Shown piece by piece: positions 24,701 through 33,528 of a stretch of 45,323 bases of DNA. The stretch covers positions 1 through 45,323 of the forward strand of contig JALWEI010000012.1 of assembly GCA_027014125.1 (NCBI GenBank), read 5' to 3'. The translations under genes were made by a program, and so were the position numbers. Under the pieces are notes generated by a model. That model made no database searches, had not been told where the DNA came from, and saw nothing but the letters and a program-made list of their open reading frames with translations. Position 1 is the first letter of the stretch, and each line of letters starts with the position of its first letter. The stretch is from Acidilobaceae archaeon (lineage in GTDB: Archaea; Thermoproteota; Thermoprotei_A; Sulfolobales; Acidilobaceae).

Positions 24701-25657
24701 CTACTCGGGGTCTCTTATGCCCCACTCTGTTATCACGAATACGGTCTCACCCTCGGGTAGGTGTGGCGCATCCACGATCCTGGCTATCCTCTTGTTGCCC
24801 CGGCTCTTCTTCAGCTGTACTCTGACCCCTGGCGCGTGGTAGAGCACGTGTCCTCCTACTGCCTGGGTGGGGTCTCCGTAGAAGACGTCGGGCCTGGCCA
24901 TGACTTGGTTTGTGATCACGACCGCCACGTCATATATCTCGGCTAGCCTCATGAGCTGGTGTAGGTGCTTGTTGAGTAACTGCTGCCTCATGGCTAGGTT
25001 CTCCCTGCCTGGGAACTCTGCCCTGAAGTGGCTTGTGACGGAGTCTACTATGACTAGCCTTATGTTCTCCCTCTTCAGGAGGTCGAATAGCTGGTCTATT
25101 ATGGCCATCTGGTGGTGGCTGTTCACTGCCCTGATCCAGTATATGTTCTCCATGACCTCGTCCGGGTCTAGCCCGGCGCCCCGGGCCATCTGCTCTATCC
25201 TCTCCCATCTGAAGGTCCCCTCAGTGTCTATGTACACCGCCTTGCCGTTGAGGCCCCCGCTCTCTTCTGGCAGCTGTACGTTGACTGACAGCTGGTGGCA
25301 TATCTGGGTCTTGCCCGAGCCGAACTCTCCGAATAGCTCTGTTATGGTCCTCGTCTCTATGCCTCCTCCCAGGAGCTCGTCCAGGTTCCTGCTCGACGTG
25401 GTTATCTTCTTTATCGTCAGCCTCTCCTTCTTGAGTTCCAGGGCTGTCTTGAACCTTATATCCAGCGCCTCCCTCGCGGCTTGTATGATCTTCTGGGCCG
25501 TGGGGAGGGGTATCCCGGTCACCTGGCTGAGCTCTTGGGGTGTTGCTACCGCGACCGCCTCTATGCTCGCGAATCCGGCCTCTATCATCTTCTGTGCTGT
25601 TGAGGGCCCTACTCCCGGGAGATCCGTTAACTCCCGTATCTCCTTCTGGTCTCCCAT
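24701..25657 (-). CDS. radA: RadA recombinase
   Basis: Archaeal RecA/Rad51 homologue that forms filaments on single-stranded DNA and drives strand exchange. In 318 aa: an N-terminal helix-hairpin-helix domain ([19 protein letters not shown]), a polymerisation motif region (RFKTALE), Walker [10 protein letters not shown], Walker B LVIVDSV, and the L2/C-terminal segment with [22 protein letters not shown]. No intein, which several archaeal radA genes carry. ATG 25655-25657 sits about 26 bases from the upstream edge of the TATA box at 25676-25683, so the mRNA is probably leaderless. Convergent with the PflX gene, with two bases between stops. Confidence 0.97.
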   Translation of the reverse strand: MGDQKEIRELTDLPGVGPSTAQKMIEAGFASIEAVAVATPQELSQVTGIPLPTAQKIIQAAREALDIRFKTALELKKERLTIKKITTSSRNLDELLGGGIETRTITELFGEFGSGKTQICHQLSVNVQLPEESGGLNGKAVYIDTEGTFRWERIEQMARGAGLDPDEVMENIYWIRAVNSHHQMAIIDQLFDLLKRENIRLVIVDSVTSHFRAEFPGRENLAMRQQLLNKHLHQLMRLAEIYDVAVVITNQVMARPDVFYGDPTQAVGGHVLYHAPGVRVQLKKSRGNKRIARIVDAPHLPEGETVFVITEWGIRDPE

Positions 25658-25675
25658 ACCCTGCTCAGTCCCCCA

Positions 25676-25684
25676 TATTTATAG
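25676..25684 (-). promoter_or_regulatory. radA TATA box, leaderless transcript predicted
   Basis: CTATAAATA on the minus strand. Its distance to the radA ATG (25657) predicts transcription starting at or next to the start codon, and no GGTG-like site precedes the ATG. Confidence 0.7.
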
Positions 25685-25831
25685 GCCTCCCAGGGGAGGC
25701 CTAATATAGTGTAGACTACCCTTGGCTAACTACCGCCCCTGGGGCACCCGGATCTTCTTCTATACTACCCGGCGCTACTCAGCATATTAGACCCCATACC
25801 GGTGTCCATGTTAAGACGGGTGCTAGCGGGG

Positions 25832-27175
25832 TTGAGGATACTGCTCCTCCATGCCGAGCGCTTCGAGTATGAGACGCTTAAGAAGGCGCTTAAGTCTACC
25901 CCCGACCCTCCGGGTAGGGGCGGCTGCTCTAACTGCTTGGTGGTCATGACTACAGTTGAGGAGGGGGATACTAGTGTAACTGCTGCTGAGGCTGTGGCTA
26001 GCATACTGGACGTCCTATCCAGGGTAAAGGCGGATAGTGTCATGCTCTACCCCTACGCGCACCTATCCAGTAGGCTGGCTCCCCCTAGAGCCGCGGTTGA
26101 GGTGCTTAAGCATATGGAGAGCCTCCTTTCTGCCAAGGGAGTTAGGGTGGAGAGGTCTCCCTTTGGCTGGTATAAGCGGTTCTCCCTGACTGTATATGGC
26201 CACCCGCTCTCCGAGCTATCCAGGGAGATACGAGGAGACCCGGTGTACTACAACCTGGAGGAGGGCCCTATACCGGTCCGAGAGGCTATAGCTAGGGGTC
26301 TCCTACCCGCTGGCCTCTCAGAGACTCTACAGGAGGGGGATACCGTTGAGATCCTGGGCAGGCTTGGCCTGCACCCGCTTGATGGCAGGGGGGAGGCGGT
26401 CTTGTCAGTGATAGTTGACAGGCTTACTGGTGGCCTGGCTGGCGTGGGTGTTGCTAGTGGTGGTTATAGGCTGGATAAGCTCCAGGGCCTTGAAATGCTA
26501 GCCGCGCTGCTATACTCTTGCTCCATGGGGAGTAGCGGCCTGGTGGTCAGGCATCAGGGCGATGTAGTAGTCAAACTGGAATCCAGCCTGGACGAGGCCC
26601 TCTCCAGCGTATATGATTACGCCGATCTCATAGAGGCTCCCCTGGGCTCCAAGGGCTTAGCGGCCCCCGGGCTGGAGGGTGATGGCCGGGTTGTGTTCTA
26701 CAGAATGAGGAGTGGACCTGTTATTCCTCTTGGAGCCGAGGTTGGCGGGTTCTCTTGTATAGGCCCACTGCGCGGCCTGGTTGCAAGTATCGTGGACTCC
26801 GAGCTTGCCAGGAGGGAGGCTGACGACTCCCATGTCCCAATGCTACCTCCATGGATGCACTTCGTCCACGTGGCCTTGATTCCGGTGTCCGAGGCTCAGA
26901 AGGGCTTCGCGTATGAGGTTGCATCCATGCTGGCTAGGAGTGGGGCTAGGGTTGCGGTCTTGGATGACACCTCGACTAGGCTGGGCGCCAGGATTAGGAG
27001 GGCTGCTAGGCTGTGGGTGCCTATTGTGGGTGTTATTGGCGAGAGGGAGGCTGCCGAGGGTGTGGTCACGGTTAGGAGGAGGTGGGAGCCTGGGAGCCAG
27101 GAGGCAGTGACTCCGGGGGAGCTTGCTAGGGAGGTTGAGGACCTACTCGGGGGCCCCAGGATTCTTAGGCTCTAG
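25832..27175 (+). CDS. Trans-editing threonyl-tRNA synthetase paralogue (ThrRS-ed)
   Basis: Removes serine mis-attached to tRNA-Thr. The protein (447 aa) starts with the archaeal ThrRS editing domain, a D-Tyr-tRNA deacylase-like fold: MRILLLHAERFEYE (His7 and the following EYE are characteristic) to about residue 140, including ADSVMLYPYAHLSS and SPFGWYKRF. The middle is a degenerate remnant of the aminoacylation domain, without class II motif 2 or 3 signatures that I can see. The C-terminus (about 340-445) is an anticodon-binding domain (VHVALIPVSEAQKGFAYEVA...ARVAVLDD). In several crenarchaea catalysis and editing are on separate genes; the catalytic partner is not in this window. TTG 25832 is chosen because it gives the family start, with GGGTG nine bases upstream; the frame is open from GTG 25802. 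Confidence 0.85.
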   Translation: MRILLLHAERFEYETLKKALKSTPDPPGRGGCSNCLVVMTTVEEGDTSVTAAEAVASILDVLSRVKADSVMLYPYAHLSSRLAPPRAAVEVLKHMESLLSAKGVRVERSPFGWYKRFSLTVYGHPLSELSREIRGDPVYYNLEEGPIPVREAIARGLLPAGLSETLQEGDTVEILGRLGLHPLDGRGEAVLSVIVDRLTGGLAGVGVASGGYRLDKLQGLEMLAALLYSCSMGSSGLVVRHQGDVVVKLESSLDEALSSVYDYADLIEAPLGSKGLAAPGLEGDGRVVFYRMRSGPVIPLGAEVGGFSCIGPLRGLVASIVDSELARREADDSHVPMLPPWMHFVHVALIPVSEAQKGFAYEVASMLARSGARVAVLDDTSTRLGARIRRAARLWVPIVGVIGEREAAEGVVTVRRRWEPGSQEAVTPGELAREVEDLLGGPRILRL

Positions 27176-28017
27176 CCCTCTGATAATGCGTTGTCTACCG
27201 CTGCATCTATCTCCTTGGCCAGCTCCTTGCCTCTCCTTGATGATGCCTCTACTATGTCCATTAGAGCTGATTTGACTCCTCTCGACTCTAGAACCTTGAG
27301 TCCGTGGATCGTCGTGCCTGCTGGGGTGGTGACCTCGTCCCTGATTACGGCTGGGTGCTTCCCGTTCCTGGCTAGTAGCTCTGCTGTGGCCTTGAACGTA
27401 TCCAGGACGGCCTTGTATACCACGTCTCTTGGCAGGCCCATGGAGACTGCCCCCAGGACTAGGCCATCTATTATCTCCGCTAGGTATGCTGGCCCGCTTC
27501 CCACTAGGCCGGTCCAGGTGTCTATCCACTCCTCCGGGATCCAGTATATTGTACCCATGGATCTGAATACCGCCTCTACCATGAGCCTATGCTCCGGGCT
27601 GTAGTCCCCCTCTACTATAGCTGTAGTGCTCATGCCGATCAACGCGTTTATGTTAGGCATCGCCCTGAATACTATGGCCCCGGGCAGCCTCCTGGCTATG
27701 GTAGCCTTCCTAACCCCCGCCGCCACAGAGACGACAATCTTACCCTCAACGTGGCCCATTATGTCTCTGATCACAACCGGGAGCTGGTAGGGTTTGACGC
27801 TAACTATTATTATGTCAGCCATCGACGCGGCCCGGGCGTTGTCCTTTAGGGCTACCGCACCTAGCTCCTCTGCCTTGGATAGTGTCTCGTCCCTCCTCCC
27901 AGTTGCCAATATGGACCCCGCAACACCCCTCAAGGATCTTATCATGGCGGTGCCGATCTTACCTGCGCCGAGGATCGCTATGGTCTTATCTCCGAGAACC
28001 TCCTGGAAGGCGCACAC
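27172..28017 (-). CDS. proC: Pyrroline-5-carboxylate reductase
   Basis: Last step of proline synthesis: pyrroline-5-carboxylate to proline with NAD(P)H. A Rossmann dinucleotide motif ILGAGKIGTAM lies at residues 14-24, IIIVSVKPYQLP is the typical strand after the cofactor site, and the C-terminal signature region reads DEVTTPAGTTIHGLKVLE, matching the ProC pattern. FRAMPNINALIG is also conserved. Length 281 aa is normal. The start at GTG 28017 has a GGGTGGGAG site just upstream and a TATA-like TTATTAG about 40 bases before. It overlaps the ThrRS-ed gene tail to tail by 4 bases. Confidence 0.93.
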   Translation of the reverse strand: MCAFQEVLGDKTIAILGAGKIGTAMIRSLRGVAGSILATGRRDETLSKAEELGAVALKDNARAASMADIIIVSVKPYQLPVVIRDIMGHVEGKIVVSVAAGVRKATIARRLPGAIVFRAMPNINALIGMSTTAIVEGDYSPEHRLMVEAVFRSMGTIYWIPEEWIDTWTGLVGSGPAYLAEIIDGLVLGAVSMGLPRDVVYKAVLDTFKATAELLARNGKHPAVIRDEVTTPAGTTIHGLKVLESRGVKSALMDIVEASSRRGKELAKEIDAAVDNALSEG

Positions 28018-28153
28018 CTCCCACCCTTCACCGGCAGGCTGGGTAGTGGGTTGCTAATAAGCATCGTGTTATCATATGCAGATCCCTGCTTGGAGGCTGT
28101 GCCCTTTAATTCTACGGGGTGGACCGTTGGGGCCTGGAGGCTTAGGGTAGGCT

Positions 28154-29497
28154 ATGGAGGGCCAGGGTGGTAGGAGGTCTCTGCTTGCCAGTGGCTTGCT
28201 GGTCACTGTAGGCTCGGTCCTACCCTCCGTGTCTGGGGGGCTATTGTGGATAGTTGCCTCCAGGATCCTAGGCGGTGAGGGGGTCGGGCTCGCCTCTTCT
28301 ATAGTTAGCGCCGGGTTTATGGCGGCCTACCTGGCTAGCCTTGGCCTGGATATGGCTATTGTGAGGAACCTGGCTAGGCTCGGGGCATCCGTCCTTACTA
28401 CTAGTATAGCCGTCGCTGTGCCCCTGGCCCTCCTTGTTTCTGCTGGTGTAGCTGGACTTCTATCCGCTAAGATACCTAGCCAGTACATGGTGCTGGTCTA
28501 CGCGTTCTCAGCTAGCTTTGTGCTGTCTTTCCTCCTCCTATGGGGTGTTGTAGGTGCTAGGAGGAGTGTCGAGTATGCCAAGATAACTCTGGCCTCCTCC
28601 ATTGTTAAGGTTATAGCCGGGCTTGGCCTTGCTGTTGCCTATGGGCCCGCTGGCATCGTTGCTGGCTTCATAGCCGGGTCTATTGTCTCCGCTGTGCTCG
28701 CCGTGCCGGTTCTATCCGGCTCTCTTAAGGCTGGGCATAGGCTCTTCGAGCCCGAGGTGATTGTGGATGGGCTGTCTAATTACCCGAACGTACTGGCTGG
28801 CAGTCTGGCGGCGAATATAGGTACCGTCTTGGCGGTACTGGCCTCCGATACTCTAGGCGATGTGGGGGTTTTCTACCTGTCCCTGACGATCTCACTGTTG
28901 GCTGGGAGCTTCGCGTACTCCCTAGCGTATGTCGCGGTAAGCTATAGGGCCCTAGACGCCTACAGGGATATAACTAGGTACGCTATCTTCGCTGGAGCCG
29001 TTGTAGCTCCTGCATTGGCCGCCGAGCCCGGCCTCGCCTATAAGGTCCTCGGGGTGGACGGGGATCCCAGGGTTATGATGCTTCTAGCCGCCTCCATAGT
29101 GGGCTACTCCTCCCTCTACATGGCCATATCTATGCTTAACGCCAGCGGCGATAGGGTTAGGCTGGTTGCTGTTGGCCTATCTAGGCTAGCCCTTCTGACG
29201 TTCTTGTCTATAGCTTTGAGCGGCTATGGAGTCATCGGAGTTGCGGCGGCGTACACATTATCCATATACATCTCACTCCTGGCCTCGGGTATGCCGTGGC
29301 TGGCCTGGCGCACCTTGCAGGCCCTGGCTGGGTTCCTCGTGGGGGCCTTGCTTGGCCTCCTTGCTGACTGGGCTCCGCTTGTATCCGCCCTAGTTGCGTC
29401 TCTTTCGTCCCTCGTATTCATGGTTGGAGTGGGACTGGTTGGTGTGGATGAGATTAGGAGGATTGTGGGTACTCTGGCTGGTAGGCTTGCTGGCTAG
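28154..29497 (+). CDS. Polysaccharide/lipid-linked oligosaccharide flippase-like membrane protein (MOP superfamily)
   Basis: A 447-residue protein with 12-14 hydrophobic segments. The pattern at the N-terminus (SGLLVTVGSVLPSVSGGLLWIVASRILGGEGVGLASSI) resembles Wzx/MATE-type polysaccharide transporters, in which a short loop GxxxxGLAS follows the first helices. A plausible role is flipping lipid-linked oligosaccharides for protein N-glycosylation or surface glycans, but no glycosyltransferase genes neighbour it. Start ATG 28154. It overlaps the next convergent gene by 4 bases. Confidence 0.75.
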   Translation: MEGQGGRRSLLASGLLVTVGSVLPSVSGGLLWIVASRILGGEGVGLASSIVSAGFMAAYLASLGLDMAIVRNLARLGASVLTTSIAVAVPLALLVSAGVAGLLSAKIPSQYMVLVYAFSASFVLSFLLLWGVVGARRSVEYAKITLASSIVKVIAGLGLAVAYGPAGIVAGFIAGSIVSAVLAVPVLSGSLKAGHRLFEPEVIVDGLSNYPNVLAGSLAANIGTVLAVLASDTLGDVGVFYLSLTISLLAGSFAYSLAYVAVSYRALDAYRDITRYAIFAGAVVAPALAAEPGLAYKVLGVDGDPRVMMLLAASIVGYSSLYMAISMLNASGDRVRLVAVGLSRLALLTFLSIALSGYGVIGVAAAYTLSIYISLLASGMPWLAWRTLQALAGFLVGALLGLLADWAPLVSALVASLSSLVFMVGVGLVGVDEIRRIVGTLAGRLAG

Positions 29498-29937
29498 ATT
29501 GATATTGATGGCCCTGGCGGCCTCCTCTCGTCCTTGTCTTTGGATACTGCTAGGTCTTTGAGCTGGGCTACTATCGGGCTTATCTCTCCTTTCTTGAATG
29601 ACTCTTCTATTAGGTTCCTTACCTGGCTTGTGTGCCTTATGTCGAGCTCTAGGAGCTTCTCCAGTATTTCTAGGGTTGTTACCCACACGTCTACTAGCAT
29701 CTCTCTGGGGATGTTGCTCGTTATGAATGGGTCCTGGAGCCAGTCGTCGAAGGCCTTGAGTGTCTTGATCATGTGGTTGAACGCTATCCTGGTGTGTATT
29801 ATAAGGTCTAGCCTGTCCGACTCTTTTACCTTGTCCTCCATGTCCTTGAAGTTCTGTAGTATCATCTGTTGTAGCTGGACCCACCTGTCTAGGCTGGCTA
29901 GGAAGTCCGCTATATTGGGCTGTGCCATCACGTGCAC
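29494..29937 (-). CDS. Small helical protein, probably the crenarchaeal DUF2153 family
   Basis: A 147-residue, mostly helical and charged protein with no membrane segment or Cys cluster. Features include LASLDRWVQLQQMILQNFK, HMIKTLKAFDDWLQDPFI and EMLVDVWVTTLEILEKLLELDIRH. I believe this is the uncharacterised crenarchaeal DUF2153 family, but this is from memory and needs a profile search. It is the last gene of a leftward group with the Trm112-like protein and the phosphohexomutase. The C-terminus is a short Pro-rich tail. Confidence 0.7.
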   Translation of the reverse strand: MHVMAQPNIADFLASLDRWVQLQQMILQNFKDMEDKVKESDRLDLIIHTRIAFNHMIKTLKAFDDWLQDPFITSNIPREMLVDVWVTTLEILEKLLELDIRHTSQVRNLIEESFKKGEISPIVAQLKDLAVSKDKDERRPPGPSISI

Positions 29938-29978
29938 CCCACGCCTTGCCTTGTATCTCCCTTTGCGGCTCAGCTGTT

Positions 29979-30362
29979 TTATTGGTTGGGTAGGGGTGGC
30001 CTCTTCATGAGCTTCCTGACCTCTACTGGTATCTTATCTAGGTTTCTTGCTAGGAACTCCCTGTCTTCCTTCTCCCTCCTATACTTGTCGTCTATTAGCA
30101 CGGGTATCCTGTCGATTATTGGGTACCAGCGCCCGCAGTTGGTGCAGATTAGAACCCCCTCTATAACCTCCCTCTTTATGCATGTGGTGCACTCGGTTAG
30201 GGGCACCTCTCTGGCTGGCTTATTGTGGAGGCCGCACCATTCCCGGCATCTTATACTCTCCACTGGCACGTCTACGCTGGTTTCCCTCTCCTTGATCGTG
30301 TAGTAGGTTAGCCTTGACTTGCATTCTGGGCATGCTAGTATCTCTAGGAAGTAGTACCTCAC
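29979..30362 (-). CDS. Trm112-like zinc-ribbon protein
   Basis: Resembles Trm112, the small activator that binds and stabilises tRNA, rRNA and protein methyltransferases. The N-terminus FLEILACPECKSRLTYY and the C-terminal half GVLICTNCGRWYPIIDRIPVLI are the two halves of the Trm112 zinc fold (C-x2-C each). Between them is an insert of about 50 residues with extra Cys (CREWCG and CTTCIK), so the protein (127 aa) is longer than the usual 60-70 aa form and may bind additional metal. The start overlaps the phosphohexomutase stop by 4 bases, implying coupled translation. Trm10 and TrmI elsewhere in the window are not known Trm112 partners. Confidence 0.85.
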   Translation of the reverse strand: MRYYFLEILACPECKSRLTYYTIKERETSVDVPVESIRCREWCGLHNKPAREVPLTECTTCIKREVIEGVLICTNCGRWYPIIDRIPVLIDDKYRREKEDREFLARNLDKIPVEVRKLMKRPPLPNQ

Positions 30363-31732
30363 TCCTGGGCACCTCTTAGGCAGGTGCTTACCACGTTCTT
30401 TACCTCCTCTAGTAGCTTCTCAGCCTTGTCCCTTGTCTCCGCCTCTAGCATTATCCTGAGGACCGGCTCTGTGCCGCTGGGCCTTACTAGTATCCAGAAC
30501 CCGTCTCCGAATACCTTCACCCCGTCTATGTCTACCTGTCTCAGGTTGGAGTAGTGCTCCCTTACCCTCTCCACCGCGCATCTAGCCTGATCCTTTGAGG
30601 CCGGTATCTTGGTCTTGATCTGGTGGTACCTTGGTATGGCCTCCATGATCCTGCTCAGGGGCTCTCCTGCCGCGGCTATCATGTATGCTACCAGCGCCGC
30701 GGTCATCCCTCCATCCCTGACTACCTGGTGTGGGACGTGCATGTAGCCTCCGTTCTCCTCGAAGCCGGATATGGCGCCTCCGTCGCGTAATATCATCCTG
30801 GATATGACTACGCTGCCGACCGGGGTCCATACGACCTCTATGCCCTTGTCCTTTAGGTAGTCTTCTATCACTGTGCTACTGCTGACGCCTGTGTATGTTC
30901 TTGGGGGTAGCCCTGGCCAGTGGTCTCTAGCGAACGCCGTTAGTGCGGCTCCCATCCTGTCGCCCCAGTATGCCTCTCCCTGGTCGTCGATCACTATAGC
31001 CCTGTCTGCGTCGCCATCGTGGCCGATGCCGAAGTCTGCCTTCATTCCCTTCACTGCTAGGGAGGCCAGGTCTAGGTTGTGGGGCGTCGGCTCGGGCTCT
31101 CTACCCGGGAATAGCGGGTCTAGGTTGCAGTTTACCGTGTAGACCCTGACCCCTATCCTGCCTAGTATTAGGGGGGTGGTGAGGGAGCCCACACTGTTGC
31201 CGCAGTCGACTACAGCCGATAGCTTGGCCCTCCTGACTGTTTCGCCATCAACCTGGGATACTACGGCGTCGATGTACATTTCTATTATGTGTGCTGCCTC
31301 CGATTGTGCGAGGGTTAGGGATCTCCACTCTCCCCCGCCGACCCCTTTGAAGTAGTACTCCTCTATGACCGCCTCGTCCTCCCTGGGTATCTCGACTCCT
31401 TCCGGGCCGATCACCTTTATACCGTTATACTCGGGCGGGTTGTGGCTGGCGGTGACCATGACTCCACCGTCGTACTCCTCCTTCACGCCATACTGGAGAG
31501 CTGGTGTGGGTAGGAGCCCTGCATAGTATACCTTGACTCCCTGGGACTGGAGGCCCGCCGATACTGCCCTGACTAGTATATCGCCGCCGCTCCTCACATC
31601 GCGGCCCAAAAGGATCCTGGCTCCCCTGCCGAAGTAAGCGCCGATTGCCCTACCCAGCCTCAGCGCCAGTTCAGGAGTCATATCCTTGCCTACTATGCCT
31701 CTTACTCCATCGGTTCCGAATAGCTTCCCCAT
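30359..31732 (-). CDS. Phosphohexomutase (phosphomannomutase/phosphoglucosamine mutase family)
   Basis: Moves phosphate between C1 and C6 of hexose or glucosamine phosphates, feeding nucleotide-sugar synthesis. The four active-site loops are visible in 457 aa: phosphoserine loop TASHNPP with Ser96, metal loop DGDADR (D239, D241, D243), sugar-recognition loop GFEENGGYMH, and phosphate-binding loop RPSGTEP. The EENGG loop differs from the ExSGH of bacterial enzymes and is common in archaeal members, so substrate choice (mannose, glucose or glucosamine phosphate) is open. A mannose-phosphate activity would supply GDP-mannose for the mannosylglycerate synthase of this window. Start ATG 31730-31732. 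Confidence 0.9.
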   Translation of the reverse strand: MGKLFGTDGVRGIVGKDMTPELALRLGRAIGAYFGRGARILLGRDVRSGGDILVRAVSAGLQSQGVKVYYAGLLPTPALQYGVKEEYDGGVMVTASHNPPEYNGIKVIGPEGVEIPREDEAVIEEYYFKGVGGGEWRSLTLAQSEAAHIIEMYIDAVVSQVDGETVRRAKLSAVVDCGNSVGSLTTPLILGRIGVRVYTVNCNLDPLFPGREPEPTPHNLDLASLAVKGMKADFGIGHDGDADRAIVIDDQGEAYWGDRMGAALTAFARDHWPGLPPRTYTGVSSSTVIEDYLKDKGIEVVWTPVGSVVISRMILRDGGAISGFEENGGYMHVPHQVVRDGGMTAALVAYMIAAAGEPLSRIMEAIPRYHQIKTKIPASKDQARCAVERVREHYSNLRQVDIDGVKVFGDGFWILVRPSGTEPVLRIMLEAETRDKAEKLLEEVKNVVSTCLRGAQE

Positions 31733-31790
31733 AACCTAGGCACCATATGTGGCCTGTGCTCTGGCTCCCCTTATTTCCTGATCCGGGTGC

Positions 31791-32705
31791 TCAGGCTCCG
31801 AGTACGTCTCTTACTATAGCCTCTAGCTTCCTGGATCCGTTCTCTACCATCTCCTCCAGCTCTGTTATATCTACTTCGTGGAGTACGCCTTCGGGTGTTA
31901 CAAGCTTGTCTAGTATGCTGGGGTCTAGGTGCTCGTAGGCGGAGAACCTTATTGTCGTATCCTGTTTCTTCAGCCGCCGGGTTAGGATTACTCTGTGGGG
32001 TAGGAGTGCGTCCTCTGATGGTCTGCATGGGAACAGGGGGTGGGTGAGGCCTAGGACCTCTATCCCCTTCTCCCTGGCCGTGTATGCTAGTATCGCTCCG
32101 CCTATGTCTACAGTCATCCAGCCTCGCGTGGATATGCCGTATACCGGTATTATCGCTACTGTGGAGTTGCTTACTACCCAGTATGTGAAGTCCTCGGGCA
32201 CATGGTACGCCTGGACCCCGGCTTTCCTAAGCTCGGCGGCCAGCATCTTACCCGGCTTCAGGGGGTGGCCCTCTATAGCGTATAGGGTCCTGATCTTTGA
32301 CCTTCCGTAGAGGAGGGTGGTCGCCAGGCTCCTGCTATAGCCTGTCGTTGCGATTCTGCTATCATGCACTAGGGCCTGAAGCAGGTATGACTGGACCGCG
32401 TCTTGGCTGGCGTTGTACATCTCAGAGTATATCCTGTATATCATTCCTAGTATGTGTTTGACCCTCTTCTTGTCGCCATCCCCGGCTATCCCCTTGAGGA
32501 GCGTGTGGAGGGTGCATATGGTGCCTATGAAGCTGAACCTTGCGAGACCCTCCTGCACTACACCCAGCTCGCGGCTCTTGATCTTCCCAGCGTTCTCCAC
32601 CATTAGCTCGAGTAGGCTTAGCGCCACCTCCCCCGGGTCCTGGCCTGGTATTGAGTCTATTAGCTCCTCCAGCTCCCTCCTTATCTTAGAGCCAAATAGT
32701 ATCAT
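31791..32705 (-). CDS. eIF2B alpha/beta/delta-like protein
   Basis: Belongs to the family that includes eIF2B regulatory subunits, methylthioribose-1-phosphate isomerase and archaeal ribose-1,5-bisphosphate isomerase. An N-terminal helical domain (to about residue 110) precedes an alpha/beta domain with IATTGYSRSLATTLLYG, IRTLYAIEGHPLKPGKMLAAELRKAGV, and a nucleotide/sugar-phosphate region around VAIIPVYGISTRGWMTVDIGG. The usual GAD/EGRP-type catalytic residues are not obvious, so I favour an eIF2B-like or sugar-phosphate-binding role without assigning an enzyme. The start is taken as ATG 32705 because the frame upstream (to 32774) covers the divergent promoter. Confidence 0.8.
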   Translation of the reverse strand: MILFGSKIRRELEELIDSIPGQDPGEVALSLLELMVENAGKIKSRELGVVQEGLARFSFIGTICTLHTLLKGIAGDGDKKRVKHILGMIYRIYSEMYNASQDAVQSYLLQALVHDSRIATTGYSRSLATTLLYGRSKIRTLYAIEGHPLKPGKMLAAELRKAGVQAYHVPEDFTYWVVSNSTVAIIPVYGISTRGWMTVDIGGAILAYTAREKGIEVLGLTHPLFPCRPSEDALLPHRVILTRRLKKQDTTIRFSAYEHLDPSILDKLVTPEGVLHEVDITELEEMVENGSRKLEAIVRDVLGA

Positions 32706-32753
32706 ACCATGACACCGTCCGCGTCTAACCGTGGTGGTGCATGTTCGTGGAGC

Positions 32754-32794
32754 GCCCCGTATATACGATACCACGGGGCCATGCTCTTATAAGG
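32754..32794 (+). promoter_or_regulatory. Divergent promoter with 7-bp inverted repeat (eIF2B-like / rnhB)
   Basis: GCCCCGT (32754-32760) and ACGGGGC (32773-32779) form an inverted repeat across 12 bases, flanked by GCATG and CATGC. CTTATAAGG (32786-32794) is a near-palindromic TATA element correctly spaced for rnhB and usable in both directions. The repeat is a candidate operator between the two divergent units. Confidence 0.5.
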
Positions 32795-32832
32795 ATATTT
32801 GGCCTGGGGGGCTCCTAACCCCTAGTGGAGCG

Positions 32833-33516
32833 ATGGTGATGTCCTGCCAGGGCCGTGAGTACGCGGTTGGAGTGGACGAGGCTGGTAGGGGGAGCCTGGT
32901 AGGCGAGATGATAGTTGCCGGCTATGCGGTCCCCATTACTATGCTCGACACGCTAGTTGATATGGGTGTCAGGGATAGCAAGGAGCTCACCCCTGCATCT
33001 AGGAGGAGGCTATACCGGAGCCTCGCCGGGTTGGGTATATTCAGCGTGCACCCTGTGCCCCCTGGCCGGATCGACTCTAGGAACCTGGCCTCCCTCACAG
33101 AGGAGGCTATCTATCATGTACTGCGAAGGATAACCTCCAGGATTGACCCCCGGTGCGTGGCCCGGCTCGTTATAGATAGGTATGGCACCCCTAGGAGGAT
33201 AGCCGGCGAGGTTGCTAGGCTCGGGGTGAAGGCTAGGCCGGTGGTGGAGGAGAAGGCCGATGCCAGGTATCCGGAGGTGGGGGCGGCGAGTATAATAGCT
33301 AAGCATGTCAGGGATACTAGGATAGAGGTTATCAGGAGGCTCTATGGCATCGAGGGTAGCGGTTATCCCAGCGACCCCCGGACCGTCGAGTCCGTTATGA
33401 GGATCCTGAGCTCCGGCAGGAGGCTACCGGTGGTTAGGTACTCCTGGGGAACGCTTAGGGGCACCAGGTTCTACAAGCCCAAGAGGAGGACGGGGAGCCT
33501 GGAGGACTTTATGTGA
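32833..33516 (+). CDS. rnhB: Ribonuclease HII
   Basis: Removes RNA from RNA-DNA hybrids and single ribonucleotides in DNA. The catalytic signature GVDEAGRG (D15, E16) is near the N-terminus, the third acidic residue lies in LVIDRYGTP, and ASIIAKHVRDTRIE contains the conserved Lys and Asp region. GYPSDPRT is the usual C-terminal element. Following DEAGRG the sequence is SLVGEMIVAG rather than the common P-x-GP-hydrophobic, a modest divergence. The frame is open from 32731; ATG 32833 gives the family length of 227 aa, and ATG 32839 is an alternative. First gene of a three-gene operon. Confidence 0.93.
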   Translation: MVMSCQGREYAVGVDEAGRGSLVGEMIVAGYAVPITMLDTLVDMGVRDSKELTPASRRRLYRSLAGLGIFSVHPVPPGRIDSRNLASLTEEAIYHVLRRITSRIDPRCVARLVIDRYGTPRRIAGEVARLGVKARPVVEEKADARYPEVGAASIIAKHVRDTRIEVIRRLYGIEGSGYPSDPRTVESVMRILSSGRRLPVVRYSWGTLRGTRFYKPKRRTGSLEDFM

Positions 33517-33528
33517 GGTGCCTGGAGG

